Assembly (NCBI GenBank): GCA_014237955.1
Contig: JABABY010000050.1
Coordinates: forward strand, 1 to 5,864
DNA length: 5,864 nucleotides
Reading direction: 5' to 3'
Source: Planctomycetota bacterium
GTDB lineage: Bacteria > Planctomycetota > Planctomycetia > Pirellulales > UBA7805
Both the position numbers and the translations under genes were made by a program. The notes under the pieces are model-generated. The model saw nothing but the letters and a program-made list of their open reading frames with translations. It did no database searches and had not been told where the DNA came from. The number at the start of each line of letters is the position of its first letter. Position 1 is the first letter of the stretch. Below are positions 1 through 5,864 of the stretch, in pieces.

Positions 1-1675
1 TTATCAAGAATATTTTTCTACGATTTTGACACCGTTTGTCGGGGAAAGCCTCGACCAGGAACTACGAAACCAAGGCGTAAAAATTGTATCCGTTGCTCGT
101 CAAGACAGCACTTTTTTACTCGTTTTTGTTTACCTGTTTGTCACTGTATTGTTGTTTGTAGTGATTTGGATCATGTTCCGACGCGCTCGCGATCAGTTCA
201 TGGGCGGAGGTGGTTTGTTATCTGGATTCACAAAAAGCACTGCCCAAAAATATGATACTAACAAACAGGCGATTACATTCGACGATGTTGCTGGTTTGGA
301 GGGCGTAAAGAAGGATTTGCAGGAAGTTATCGAATTCCTGGAAGATCCAGAAAAATTCCAAAAACTGGGAGGCCGTGTCCCAAAGGGTGTTTTGCTGAAT
401 GGCCCACCCGGCACTGGAAAAACACTTCTAGCTCGGGCTGTGGCTGGCGAAGCAGGCGTCCCCTTTTTTTCAATCAACGGCTCTGAATTCATCCAGATGT
501 TTGTTGGCGTCGGAGCCGGACGCGTTCGCGACCTTTTCAAAACAGCAAAAGAAGCGGCTCCGGCCATTCTCTTCATCGACGAGATCGATGCGGTCGGCCG
601 CCACCGTGGCACCGGACTCGGCGGTGGGCACGATGAGCGGGAGCAGACATTAAATCAGATCTTGAGTGAAATGGATGGCTTCGAACCCAACGAATCGGTC
701 ATTGTTATGGCAGCAACAAATCGACCCGATGTACTCGACCCGGCACTGTTGCGACCTGGCCGTTTTGATAGGCATGTGACCGTCGATCGACCTACCCAAA
801 AAGGTCGTGTTGAAATTTTTGGTGTGCATGTTCGCAATGTGCCGCTTGCGGATAATGTTGATCTCAAAAAGCTAGCCGCAGGTACTGTTGGATTGACTGG
901 GGCGGACATCCAAAATCTCGTCAACGAAGCTGCACTTTGGGCAACCCGGCTGGGAAAAGACCAGGTCGATATGGAAGACTTTGAGCATGCACGTGACAAG
1001 GTATTAATGGGTGCCAAACGCGAAGAAGTCCTCTCTGAAAAAGAAAAAGAAATGACCGCATACCACGAAGCCGGACACGCGGTGCTGGCGTGGCTTGTAC
1101 CTGGAAATGACCGATTGCACAAAGTTACGATTATCCCTCGTGGTAGAGCGCTGGGGGTCACACAACTCCTGCCCGAAGAAGACCGCCTCAACATCAATGA
1201 GAGCGACCTCTATGCAAGACTTGTTTTTATGTTGGGTGGTCGTGCTGCAGAAAAGTTAATCTACGATCAATATACAGCCGGTGCCGAGAATGACTTATCG
1301 CAGGCGACGAATCTGGCCCGAAGGATGATTGCCCATTGGGGCATGAGTGATCGCCTTGGCCCCGTCGCTTATCATCTTAGTGAGGAACACCCATTTTTAG
1401 GAAAAGACATTCACGAGCAGAGGCAGTTCAGTGAGCATACCGCACAACTGATCGACGAAGAGGTCGCGCAACTGCTGCACAAAGCAGCTGACGAGGCAAC
1501 ACAAGTACTTGAGGCCAATCGCGATAAATTGGTGGTCGTTGCTGAAGCTCTCGTAGAACGAGAAATGTTGGATGAAGAGGAAACCACGAAACTCATTGGT
1601 CCCTCTGTCAACGCTCGGGCCTCCGAAGTGAATGGCGAGCCGCAAGTGCCCACAAGTCCACCCACTGAAACCTGA
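1..1675 (+). CDS. ftsH: ATP-dependent zinc metalloprotease FtsH, 5'-truncated by window edge
   Basis: This is the inner-membrane AAA+ protease that unfolds and degrades membrane and short-lived cytosolic proteins as a hexamer. The reading frame is open to the left edge (first full codon at base 2), so the TTG at 26 is not the true start; roughly the first hundred residues, with the first membrane helix and most of the periplasmic domain, are missing. Counting from that TTG, I see the end of the periplasmic domain (1-28), a membrane helix (about 29-50), Walker A GPPGTGKT (126-133), the pore motif FVG (159-161), Walker B with FIDEID (183-188), the second region of homology with TNRPD and RPGRFDR (231-249), the zinc site HEAGH (347-351) and the third zinc ligand Asp423 in AENDL. 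All catalytic residues are present, so the enzyme should be active. The acidic C-terminal helix region and a Pro/Thr-rich tail end at TGA 1673-1675. It is first in an apparent operon with the next two genes. Residue Gly165 stands where most FtsH proteins have Ser (GAS-RVRDLF). Family call is very secure; which paralog is unknown. Confidence 0.97.
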   Translation, partial: YQEYFSTILTPFVGESLDQELRNQGVKIVSVARQDSTFLLVFVYLFVTVLLFVVIWIMFRRARDQFMGGGGLLSGFTKSTAQKYDTNKQAITFDDVAGLEGVKKDLQEVIEFLEDPEKFQKLGGRVPKGVLLNGPPGTGKTLLARAVAGEAGVPFFSINGSEFIQMFVGVGAGRVRDLFKTAKEAAPAILFIDEIDAVGRHRGTGLGGGHDEREQTLNQILSEMDGFEPNESVIVMAATNRPDVLDPALLRPGRFDRHVTVDRPTQKGRVEIFGVHVRNVPLADNVDLKKLAAGTVGLTGADIQNLVNEAALWATRLGKDQVDMEDFEHARDKVLMGAKREEVLSEKEKEMTAYHEAGHAVLAWLVPGNDRLHKVTIIPRGRALGVTQLLPEEDRLNINESDLYARLVFMLGGRAAEKLIYDQYTAGAENDLSQATNLARRMIAHWGMSDRLGPVAYHLSEEHPFLGKDIHEQRQFSEHTAQLIDEEVAQLLHKAADEATQVLEANRDKLVVVAEALVEREMLDEEETTKLIGPSVNARASEVNGEPQVPTSPPTET

Positions 1676-1699
1676 AATCCGATAGTAGCGTTTCTCATC

Positions 1700-2035
1700 A
1701 TGCTCGGTCATTACGTCTATTTTTCTCTTCACGACTGCTCGCCAAATGCGGCTGATACTCTAATTGCATCCGCACAAACACTCCTTTCGAATCATGAGGG
1801 CATTGCCTTCTTCGCTGTTGGAAAGCGAACACCTGATTTAAATAGAGATGTCAATGACCAGCATTTTGACGTGGCATTACAAATCGTCTTTCGCAGTCGC
1901 ACTGCCCACGATGTATATCAAGACTCGCCGAAACACCACAAATTTATTGATGAAAACAAAGTGAACTGGAAACAAATTCGCGTCTTTGACGTCGACATTT
2001 CAAACGAACCGACAGCAAACAATAACGCCGATTAA
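1700..2035 (+). CDS. Dabb-domain (stress-responsive alpha/beta barrel) protein
   Basis: A 111-residue protein that matches the Dabb family, a dimeric ferredoxin-like alpha-beta barrel first named from a plant stress-induced protein; members in bacteria have mostly unknown function. The visible pattern is a first strand GHYVYFSL (3-10), a helix with AADTLIASAQTLL (17-29), a strand EGIAFFAVGKR (33-43), the block HFDVALQIVF (55-64), then Y..SPKHHKFID (73-84) and a last strand QIRVFDVDI (92-100). These fit the usual His near strand one, the FD..L...F block and the Y..hp.H block of the family. There is no signal peptide or membrane segment, so it should be cytoplasmic. The last ten residues are polar and look disordered. 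The ATG at 1700 is chosen because it puts the first strand right at the N-terminus, as is usual; no Shine-Dalgarno is visible before it. It starts 24 bases after the ftsH stop and lies in the same frame. The enzymatic or binding role is not predictable. Confidence 0.88.
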   Translation: MLGHYVYFSLHDCSPNAADTLIASAQTLLSNHEGIAFFAVGKRTPDLNRDVNDQHFDVALQIVFRSRTAHDVYQDSPKHHKFIDENKVNWKQIRVFDVDISNEPTANNNAD

Positions 2036-2070
2036 GTAACCAGAAAGACTGTTGGCACGTATCCAGCCCA

Positions 2071-3036
2071 GTGCATATTCGATTTTTGTCTACATCATCT
2101 GACAGGCCTCAGCATTGGCCTCGCTTACTTCTGATTGCAGGCCCCCTCGTACTGTTGGCCTTGGAGGCTGCGCTGCTCACACCGTTGGTCGAGTTTTCTG
2201 CGGGGTGGATGGGTGTTCTGGCCACGCCACAACTTTTTAATGTGGTGTTTTTAGGATTCATTCTCTTTATCCTGCTGAGCATCCATGACTTGTCTGCTTC
2301 TCTCAGGCCGCAACGATGGTCGCGGAGAATATATTGGATCCTCGCCAATGTCCTGGCTTTTTACACATTGCTGCGGTACACCGTTGTTCTGGAAAGACAA
2401 TTCTCGCCACAAACGATCGAGTGGTACCATGCTGCTGGATGGTTATTGTTTTTGGGGATTACAACTGCTGCCGCATGGTTCGCGTTCATCCCAGTGGGTG
2501 TACTTCTGCAATGGTTCAAAGAAGCCTGGCATAAAGCGGTCGGTTCTGGATTGATTGCAGTTGCATTTACGCTCCTCACACCAGATATCCAGTCACTCTG
2601 GCATTTCACCTACCGACCGTTCATCGCTCTAACATCGCGAGTGCTAGAGTTCGTTGGTCAGGAGCCGTGGCTTCAGTTTCATCACAATCCTGTGCTAGGC
2701 ATCCTGGGACATAAAAACCGGCTTACCATCACGCAGTATTGCGCGGAGATGGAATCGTTTGGGATATTTTTTCTTCTGGCATCAATTCTCACACTGGCTC
2801 ACTGGCAACGCGTCCGGAAGCTAAGGATGCTTGTGGTGGTCACTGGCGGGATTGCGATTCTCTATATCTTCAACGCAATCCGCATTGCTTTGTTGGTGGA
2901 AATTGCGGCCTCTTGGGAAAAGCCTCTACTGGCGGTGAGCCTGGCACACTCCAGACTGGCCAGTTTGGGATTTCTTGGCCTCTCACTGCTAATGCTTATG
3001 GCAAGCAAACGGTGGTGGTGTCGCCCCTCATCCTAG
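2071..3036 (+). CDS. Exosortase/archaeosortase-family membrane protein
   Basis: A 321-residue polytopic membrane protein. The exosortase family cleaves and transfers exported proteins that carry a C-terminal sorting tail (PEP-CTERM type) at the outer face of the inner membrane. About eight hydrophobic segments are visible (near 18-38, 53-72, 88-106, 121-146, 155-175, 228-245, 252-278 and 287-311). The family's catalytic triad is placed as expected: Cys224 just before a helix, Asn268-x2-Arg271 in FNAIRIALL, and His293 in AHSRL before the last helix. The Cys context is odd: it reads YCAEMESFG, where most exosortases have CSG or CAG. The C-terminus stops soon after the last helix, so there is no fused extra domain. 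The GTG at 2071 is the first usable start after an in-frame TAA at 2023-2025; TTG 2086 is a less likely alternative. No clear Shine-Dalgarno is seen. It lies 35 bases behind the Dabb gene. No protein in the window has a sorting tail, so the partner substrates are unknown. The subtype cannot be named from sequence reading alone; a planctomycete-type Xrt is my guess. Confidence 0.82.
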   Translation: MHIRFLSTSSDRPQHWPRLLLIAGPLVLLALEAALLTPLVEFSAGWMGVLATPQLFNVVFLGFILFILLSIHDLSASLRPQRWSRRIYWILANVLAFYTLLRYTVVLERQFSPQTIEWYHAAGWLLFLGITTAAAWFAFIPVGVLLQWFKEAWHKAVGSGLIAVAFTLLTPDIQSLWHFTYRPFIALTSRVLEFVGQEPWLQFHHNPVLGILGHKNRLTITQYCAEMESFGIFFLLASILTLAHWQRVRKLRMLVVVTGGIAILYIFNAIRIALLVEIAASWEKPLLAVSLAHSRLASLGFLGLSLLMLMASKRWWCRPSS

Positions 3037-3046
3037 CCCGGCAGAA

Positions 3047-3063
3047 AAACTTAATCGAAGTTT
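3047..3063. terminator. Short inverted repeat in convergent junction, possible weak terminator
   Basis: AAACTT and AAGTTT form a perfect 6-bp stem around a 5-base loop, in the 43 bases between the converging exosortase and TPR genes. GCCC (3036-3039) and GGGC (3064-3067) could close an outer stem across a 7-base one-sided bulge. Read on the - strand the stem is followed by a short T-rich stretch (TTTTTCT including stem end), which suits weak termination of the TPR transcript. On the + strand no T tract follows directly. The stem has a single G-C pair, so this is a tentative call. Confidence 0.35.
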
Positions 3064-3079
3064 GGGCAACAGGATACGA

Positions 3080-4477
3080 TCAAGAAGCATTCTTTTTTTT
3101 CTTCGACTCAGCAGCAATGATCTTCGATCGAAGTTTGTCAGCATCTCGGCGAAAGACAAAAAGTCCCTTTTCATTCAACGCCACGTCCAGGAGAGACAGC
3201 GCCTTTTCAGGTTGTTCGCTTTCGGACAATACATAGGCGAAGATATATTTTGAGTTTGGTCCCGTCGCTCCTCGGAAGGATAAATTCATTGCGGCCTCGG
3301 ATTTATCTTTTAGGCCTTGCCGTGCGAATGCGTAGCACTGATTTACAAGCGAGGCTACGTCCGTACCACCCGCTTCGGCCAACTGAGCCGCCCGCGCTAT
3401 ATTTTCATCGCTTCCCTCTGAAGCCAGCGCCAGAATCAAATGATTTCGAGCAATCTGGTTATCTGGCTGAGCACCAAAAATATCTTCAAAACGCTTAATT
3501 GCCGTCACATAATCATGATCGTAATGGGCAACCTGCCCCGCCAAAATATTTAATCGCTGATCGTTTTTGTTCAGCGACCTAGCCTTCTGAATATAGTCTT
3601 TTGCTCGAATAAAATCCCCATTATTCCAAAAGAACTGAGCCAACTCGACGCGCGGTTTATAATCGCTCTCATCTTTTTCTGATGCTGATTCCAGCCACAT
3701 CTGGGCAGACTGCATATCTCCCTGATCCAAATAAAATTGGGCAATATACATGGCAGGGGCCATCATGGTTTTGTCTAACGCATTTGCTCTCACAAGTTCT
3801 CGATACGCTTCTCTCCCCTTTTTAATATTAAACAAGGCCTCTGCGCGGCGGATACGGGTAGATGCATTATTTGGATCGAGTTCGACCCATTTCCCAAGGT
3901 ATTCAACCGCATTTTCCCATTGACCATACCTTTGAGCCAAACTTGAGAGCCCAGCATATAAACGAAGCATCAATCGCTTTGACCGCAAGGAATCGCCACT
4001 AAAACCCTCAAGAAGTTTTTGCGCTTTTTCAAACGCCAACGTTGCCTCAGTATTACGGTTTTCTAAAAAAGCAAGGTTGCCGAGCAAGAGATAGGTTTCC
4101 GGATCATCAGGAAATTCTTGGGCAGCCTTATCCAGCAGCCTTACGGCAAGATCTACGCGGTTCTGGGAAACATACCAATCGGCTGCAATCAGTTCACCTG
4201 GCGGCAATTCAGGGTATTTTGAAGAAGCCTCATCAAGCAGCAGCAGCCCTCCGCCAAGATCATTCTCCCGCAACTTCTTGGTCGCTTCCTTCACCTCACG
4301 GTATTTCTTGCCCCAATCTTCATACCCGAGGGCGATTCTCGCAGTCTTGGCGGTGGCGGCTTCGTCATTTTCATTTTTTTGGGCCGAGGCAATCTCCAGA
4401 AGAAAACCAGGCGTGGTCAGAAAAACTGCCAATGCGACATTAACGCAGAAGACAACCAGCGGACAATTGCGTTGCAT
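3080..4477 (-). CDS. Exported tetratricopeptide-repeat protein
   Basis: A 465-residue protein with an N-terminal signal peptide and TPR-type helical repeats. The first residues are MQRN, followed by a hydrophobic stretch (about 6-27) and a likely signal peptidase I site after ASA (30-32); no lipobox is seen. After a charged linker with coiled-coil-like helices (about 45-90), repeats with TPR spacing follow at roughly 92-125, 126-158, 170-203, 205-236, 240-272, 274-306, 307-340 and beyond, with typical pieces such as YLLLGNLAFLENRNTEATLAFEKA (split 129-152) and AVEYLGKWVELDPNN. TPR arrays are protein-binding scaffolds; no enzymatic domain is visible, so the protein probably binds other proteins in the periplasm or at the envelope. 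It ends in a basic ESKKKKNAS tail, not a PEP-CTERM tail, so it is not an obvious substrate of the adjacent exosortase. The ATG start is supported by GAGGA nine bases upstream and by the signal peptide. It converges on the exosortase gene. The partner and pathway are unknown. Confidence 0.85.
   Translation of the reverse strand: MQRNCPLVVFCVNVALAVFLTTPGFLLEIASAQKNENDEAATAKTARIALGYEDWGKKYREVKEATKKLRENDLGGGLLLLDEASSKYPELPPGELIAADWYVSQNRVDLAVRLLDKAAQEFPDDPETYLLLGNLAFLENRNTEATLAFEKAQKLLEGFSGDSLRSKRLMLRLYAGLSSLAQRYGQWENAVEYLGKWVELDPNNASTRIRRAEALFNIKKGREAYRELVRANALDKTMMAPAMYIAQFYLDQGDMQSAQMWLESASEKDESDYKPRVELAQFFWNNGDFIRAKDYIQKARSLNKNDQRLNILAGQVAHYDHDYVTAIKRFEDIFGAQPDNQIARNHLILALASEGSDENIARAAQLAEAGGTDVASLVNQCYAFARQGLKDKSEAAMNLSFRGATGPNSKYIFAYVLSESEQPEKALSLLDVALNEKGLFVFRRDADKLRSKIIAAESKKKKNAS
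3082..3100 (+). terminator. Weak hairpin plus T tract behind exosortase gene
   Basis: AAGAA and TTCTT pair across a 3-base loop and run straight into a T tract that reaches 3100 (eight T in a row, 3093-3100). This is the layout of an intrinsic terminator for the + strand transcript, but the stem is only 5 bp and A/T-rich. It lies inside the last codons of the converging TPR gene, where the T tract is the complement of four Lys codons, so protein coding alone could explain it. Confidence 0.3.
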
Positions 4478-4486
4478 CGATTCTAT

Positions 4487-4491
4487 TCCTC
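4487..4491 (-). promoter_or_regulatory. Ribosome binding site of the TPR gene
   Basis: On the - strand GAGGA sits nine bases before the ATG at 4477. It is the clearest Shine-Dalgarno in the window; the Dabb and exosortase genes on the other strand have none that I can see. It fixes the start of the TPR gene. Confidence 0.7.
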
Positions 4492-4495
4492 AATG

Positions 4496-4513
4496 AGTAT
4501 ATCACTAAGTATA
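4496..4513 (-). promoter_or_regulatory. Two candidate -10 hexamers (TATACT) of the TPR gene
   Basis: Read on the - strand, TATACT occurs at 4513-4508 and again at 4501-4496; each differs from TATAAT at one position. The upstream copy would start RNA near 4501 and give a leader of about two dozen bases with the ribosome site inside it, which is sensible. The other copy would start RNA on top of the ribosome site, so it is less likely. The -35 matches are weak for both: GTGATA at 19 bases spacing for the upstream one, TTCAGT at 18 bases for the other. Placement is inference from motif match only. Confidence 0.35.
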
Positions 4514-4541
4514 AAGCACACTGAAACGTGTATATCACTAA
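4497..4541. repeat. 12-base perfect direct repeat before the TPR gene
   Basis: GTATATCACTAA occurs at 4497-4508 and again at 4530-4541 (TTAGTGATATAC on the coding strand of the TPR gene). The starts are 33 bases apart, close to three helical turns, which would place two bound proteins on the same face of the DNA. The copies flank and overlap the candidate -10 elements. This is the kind of pair expected for a regulator binding site, but no known operator is recognised. Confidence 0.6.
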
Positions 4542-4544
4542 CAC

Positions 4545-4556
4545 ATAGCTAGCTAT
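4545..4556. promoter_or_regulatory. 12-base palindrome upstream of the TPR promoter region
   Basis: ATAGCTAGCTAT is a perfect palindrome three bases beyond the second direct-repeat copy. Its place next to the repeats would suit a dimeric regulator. A perfect 12-base palindrome is expected about once by chance in a window of this size, so its position is the only argument in its favour. Confidence 0.25.
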
Positions 4557-4786
4557 CTCAAATTTTCGACCTCGAACGATTCGGTGTCAAGCAAACCGGA
4601 GAATCCAAAACCAGTTCTGGTGGGCAAAAGACGATCCCAAAAACCTTTATTCGATACAATCGCCAGATTTTCCCAACACGCTTGCCTTCTGGAGATCACC
4701 TCATTTGTTCGATTTATTTTTTTGCGTAATATTGCTTTCCAGCTTTTACTCCCCAGGCAGCTTTCACCGGCATCTGGGTCGCTCAT
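4553..4786 (-). CDS. Possible small hypothetical protein coupled to the peptidase gene
   Basis: A 77-codon frame starts with ATG at 4786-4784, which overlaps the TGA of the upstream peptidase gene as ATGA, a common layout for translational coupling. It ends at TAG 4555-4553 inside the palindrome upstream of the TPR gene and would fill most of the space between the two genes. The predicted protein is basic in the middle (KAILRKKINR) and has no signal peptide, membrane helix, repeat or domain that I recognise. No Shine-Dalgarno precedes the ATG, and some rare-type codons (ATA, AGA, AGG) occur. It could be a real lineage-specific gene or simply an open frame in non-coding DNA; I lean towards the latter. 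Apart from this frame and the control elements near 4496-4556, the intergenic stretch shows only short hairpins (4565-4576 and near 4610-4622). Confidence 0.22.
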   Translation of the reverse strand: MSDPDAGESCLGSKSWKAILRKKINRTNEVISRRQACWENLAIVSNKGFWDRLLPTRTGFGFSGLLDTESFEVENLR

Positions 4787-5864
4787 GTTTTCATACAAGC
4801 ACGCGCTTTGTGTACCATACCCTCCAGCACCCCGCGGGAAAATGGCGATTGCAAACCCGCTGAATCGACGAGTTCCCTAAAGGGAGCCTCACCCCCCCGC
4901 CGACACAACGCAAAATACTGCTGCATCGCGGCTTGCCGATCTTTCTCCGCTGCGTCCCAAAATTGTAGTGCACAAACCAAAGCAAGCACATAGTCGATGT
5001 AATAAAACGGGCTGACAAAAATATGAAGCTGTCCCTGCCAAAATCGCCCACCCGCCTCGTTGGAAAGATCGCCCCACCGTCTCCAGGGCAGATAGGTCTT
5101 CTCCATCTCATGCCACATCGCGGCCCGCTCTCCGGGAGATGCTTGCGGCTGCTGGTAAACAAGATGTTGAAAATGATCGACAGCCGTACCATAGGGAATA
5201 AAGGCGATCGAACTGAGCAGATGAATCTTACAGAACCGATCTGCTTCGGCCCCAAAAAAAAGCCCCATCTGCGGCCAACTCAAAAACTCAAGGCCCATAG
5301 AGTGTACCTCACATGCCTCAGATGTCGGCCAAACATAATCACTCAACGGTTTTGAGCGGCTGCAATAATTTTGGAATGCGTGCCCCATTTCATGCGTAAA
5401 GACTTCAATGTCATCCTTAGTCCCATTAAAGTTGGCAAAAATAAAAGGTAAACCAAATTTTGGCAAATCCGAACAGAAGCCCCCGCCCGCCTTGCCGGGG
5501 CGACTGGACAGATCAAGCATCTGACGCTGTTCCATTTCGCTGAACAATGTATCCAAACCACCGCCAAGGCTTTTGAACATTCCCAGAGCCTGATCCACCA
5601 GCCAATGGTGATCACCCTTTGGCAGCGGGTTACCTCGAGGATCGTATAATGGCTCGTCCCATGCCATCATCGATTCTAGATTCAATGTTTTAGCTTGGTC
5701 ACGTTTGAGTTCGATACAAAGCGGGACCACTTCATCACGGACCTGGGCACGAAATTTCGCAACATGGTTCTCGTCGTAATCGGTACGTTGCATCAGTCGG
5801 TAGCCGAGAGCAACAAAATTCTCGTATCCCATTTTTCTCGCCATGGAATGGCGGAGTCGGACGA
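4783..5864 (-). CDS. M3-family oligoendopeptidase (zinc), 5'-truncated by window edge
   Basis: This is the C-terminal part of a cytosolic zinc metallopeptidase of family M3 (oligoendopeptidase F/thimet-like), which cuts short peptides inside a deep channel. The frame is open to the right edge, and residues upstream of the ATG at 5844 (RLRHS) continue the family pattern, so the real start lies outside; about 200 residues of a usual 550-600 are missing. Counting from the internal Met at 5844: a typical ARKMGYENFVALGY helix (2-15), a GGGFCSDLP segment (120-128), PFIFANFNGT (133-142), the zinc site HEMGH (151-155), the third zinc ligand Glu179 in CEVHSMGLE, and the transition-state His274 with the Tyr cluster 281, 282 and 285 in FYYIDY. 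All active-site residues are present. The layout resembles the M3 group related to but distinct from classic PepF, so I give no symbol. The stop is TGA at 4785-4783. The nearest downstream gene on the same strand, 305 bases on, appears to have its own promoter. Confidence 0.93.
   Translation of the reverse strand, partial: VRLRHSMARKMGYENFVALGYRLMQRTDYDENHVAKFRAQVRDEVVPLCIELKRDQAKTLNLESMMAWDEPLYDPRGNPLPKGDHHWLVDQALGMFKSLGGGLDTLFSEMEQRQMLDLSSRPGKAGGGFCSDLPKFGLPFIFANFNGTKDDIEVFTHEMGHAFQNYCSRSKPLSDYVWPTSEACEVHSMGLEFLSWPQMGLFFGAEADRFCKIHLLSSIAFIPYGTAVDHFQHLVYQQPQASPGERAAMWHEMEKTYLPWRRWGDLSNEAGGRFWQGQLHIFVSPFYYIDYVLALVCALQFWDAAEKDRQAAMQQYFALCRRGGEAPFRELVDSAGLQSPFSRGVLEGMVHKARACMKT

Noticed and set aside
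26..28. TTG as the start codon of FtsH
   Set aside because: The frame is open to the left edge and the residues before it, together with those after, look like part of the periplasmic domain; the first membrane helix is missing, so the true start is outside the window.
193..1197. Long open frames on the - strand (193-612 and 655-1197) opposite ftsH
   Set aside because: They lie wholly inside a confident, conserved gene on the other strand, their translations are low-complexity Ser/Arg/Pro-rich and match nothing; they are antisense shadows.
3122..3133. Perfect 12-base palindrome CTTCGATCGAAG
   Set aside because: It lies inside the TPR coding sequence, and about one such palindrome is expected by chance in a window of this size.
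2739..3236. 165-codon + strand frame overlapping the exosortase and TPR gene ends
   Set aside because: It runs through two well-supported genes in other frames, and its translation shows no domain or membrane pattern.
3080..4477. TPR protein as a substrate of the neighbouring exosortase
   Set aside because: It has no C-terminal sorting motif, no C-terminal membrane helix followed by Arg residues, and it is on the opposite strand.
4565..4622. Short hairpins TTCGA-cc-TCGAA and ACCAG-tt-CTGGT downstream of the peptidase gene
   Set aside because: Stems are only 5 bp with 2-base gaps and no T tract follows on the - strand, so I do not call a terminator.
4584..4880. 98-codon + strand frame opposite the peptidase 3' end and intergenic region
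   Set aside because: No ribosome site, no recognisable protein features, and about a third of it is antisense to the peptidase gene.
5842..5844. ATG as the start codon of the M3 peptidase
   Set aside because: Family members have about 200 more residues, and the codons before it continue the conserved helix; the gene is cut by the window edge.

Overview
The window holds parts or all of five confident protein genes in two converging groups. Three lie on the + strand in the left half: the 3' part of an ftsH gene, a small Dabb-domain gene and an exosortase-family gene. Two lie on the - strand in the right half: an exported TPR protein and an M3-family oligoendopeptidase cut by the right edge. 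A sixth, small ORF on the - strand is possible but weak. I see no RNA genes, CRISPR, insertion sequences or transfer signs. Base composition looks near 50% GC throughout, with no abrupt change.

The organism is a Gram-negative-type bacterium, most likely a planctomycete. This is an inference from protein style: the FtsH motifs around the second half of the AAA module and the Asp/Glu-rich C-terminal region, the mostly absent Shine-Dalgarno sequences on the + strand, and the combination of an exosortase with exported TPR proteins. No marker gene is present to prove it.

Left half (1-3036): ftsH, the Dabb gene and the exosortase gene follow each other with gaps of 24 and 35 bases and no promoter or terminator that I can see between them, so they look like one transcript. 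FtsH is the inner-membrane ATP-dependent zinc protease. The Dabb protein is a small cytoplasmic alpha-beta barrel of unknown role. The exosortase-like protein is a polytopic membrane cysteine transpeptidase/protease relative that keeps the Cys, Arg and His of the family but has an unusual sequence right after the Cys. No protein in the window ends in a PEP-CTERM-like sorting tail, so its substrates must lie elsewhere.

Middle (3037-3079): a 43-base convergent junction with short A/T-rich hairpins that may stop transcription weakly from either side.

Right half (3080-5864, - strand): the TPR gene has a clear signal peptide, a good ribosome binding site and an upstream region with a perfect 12-base direct repeat (copies 33 bases apart), two TATACT hexamers and a 12-base palindrome, so it is probably transcribed from its own promoter. 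The roughly 305 bases between it and the peptidase hold that control region plus a low-confidence 77-codon ORF whose start overlaps the peptidase stop as ATGA. The peptidase lacks its N-terminal part because the window ends.

The most useful leads are the atypical exosortase and its ftsH/Dabb linkage, and the repeat-bearing control region of the TPR gene. I do not see a clearly new multi-gene system.
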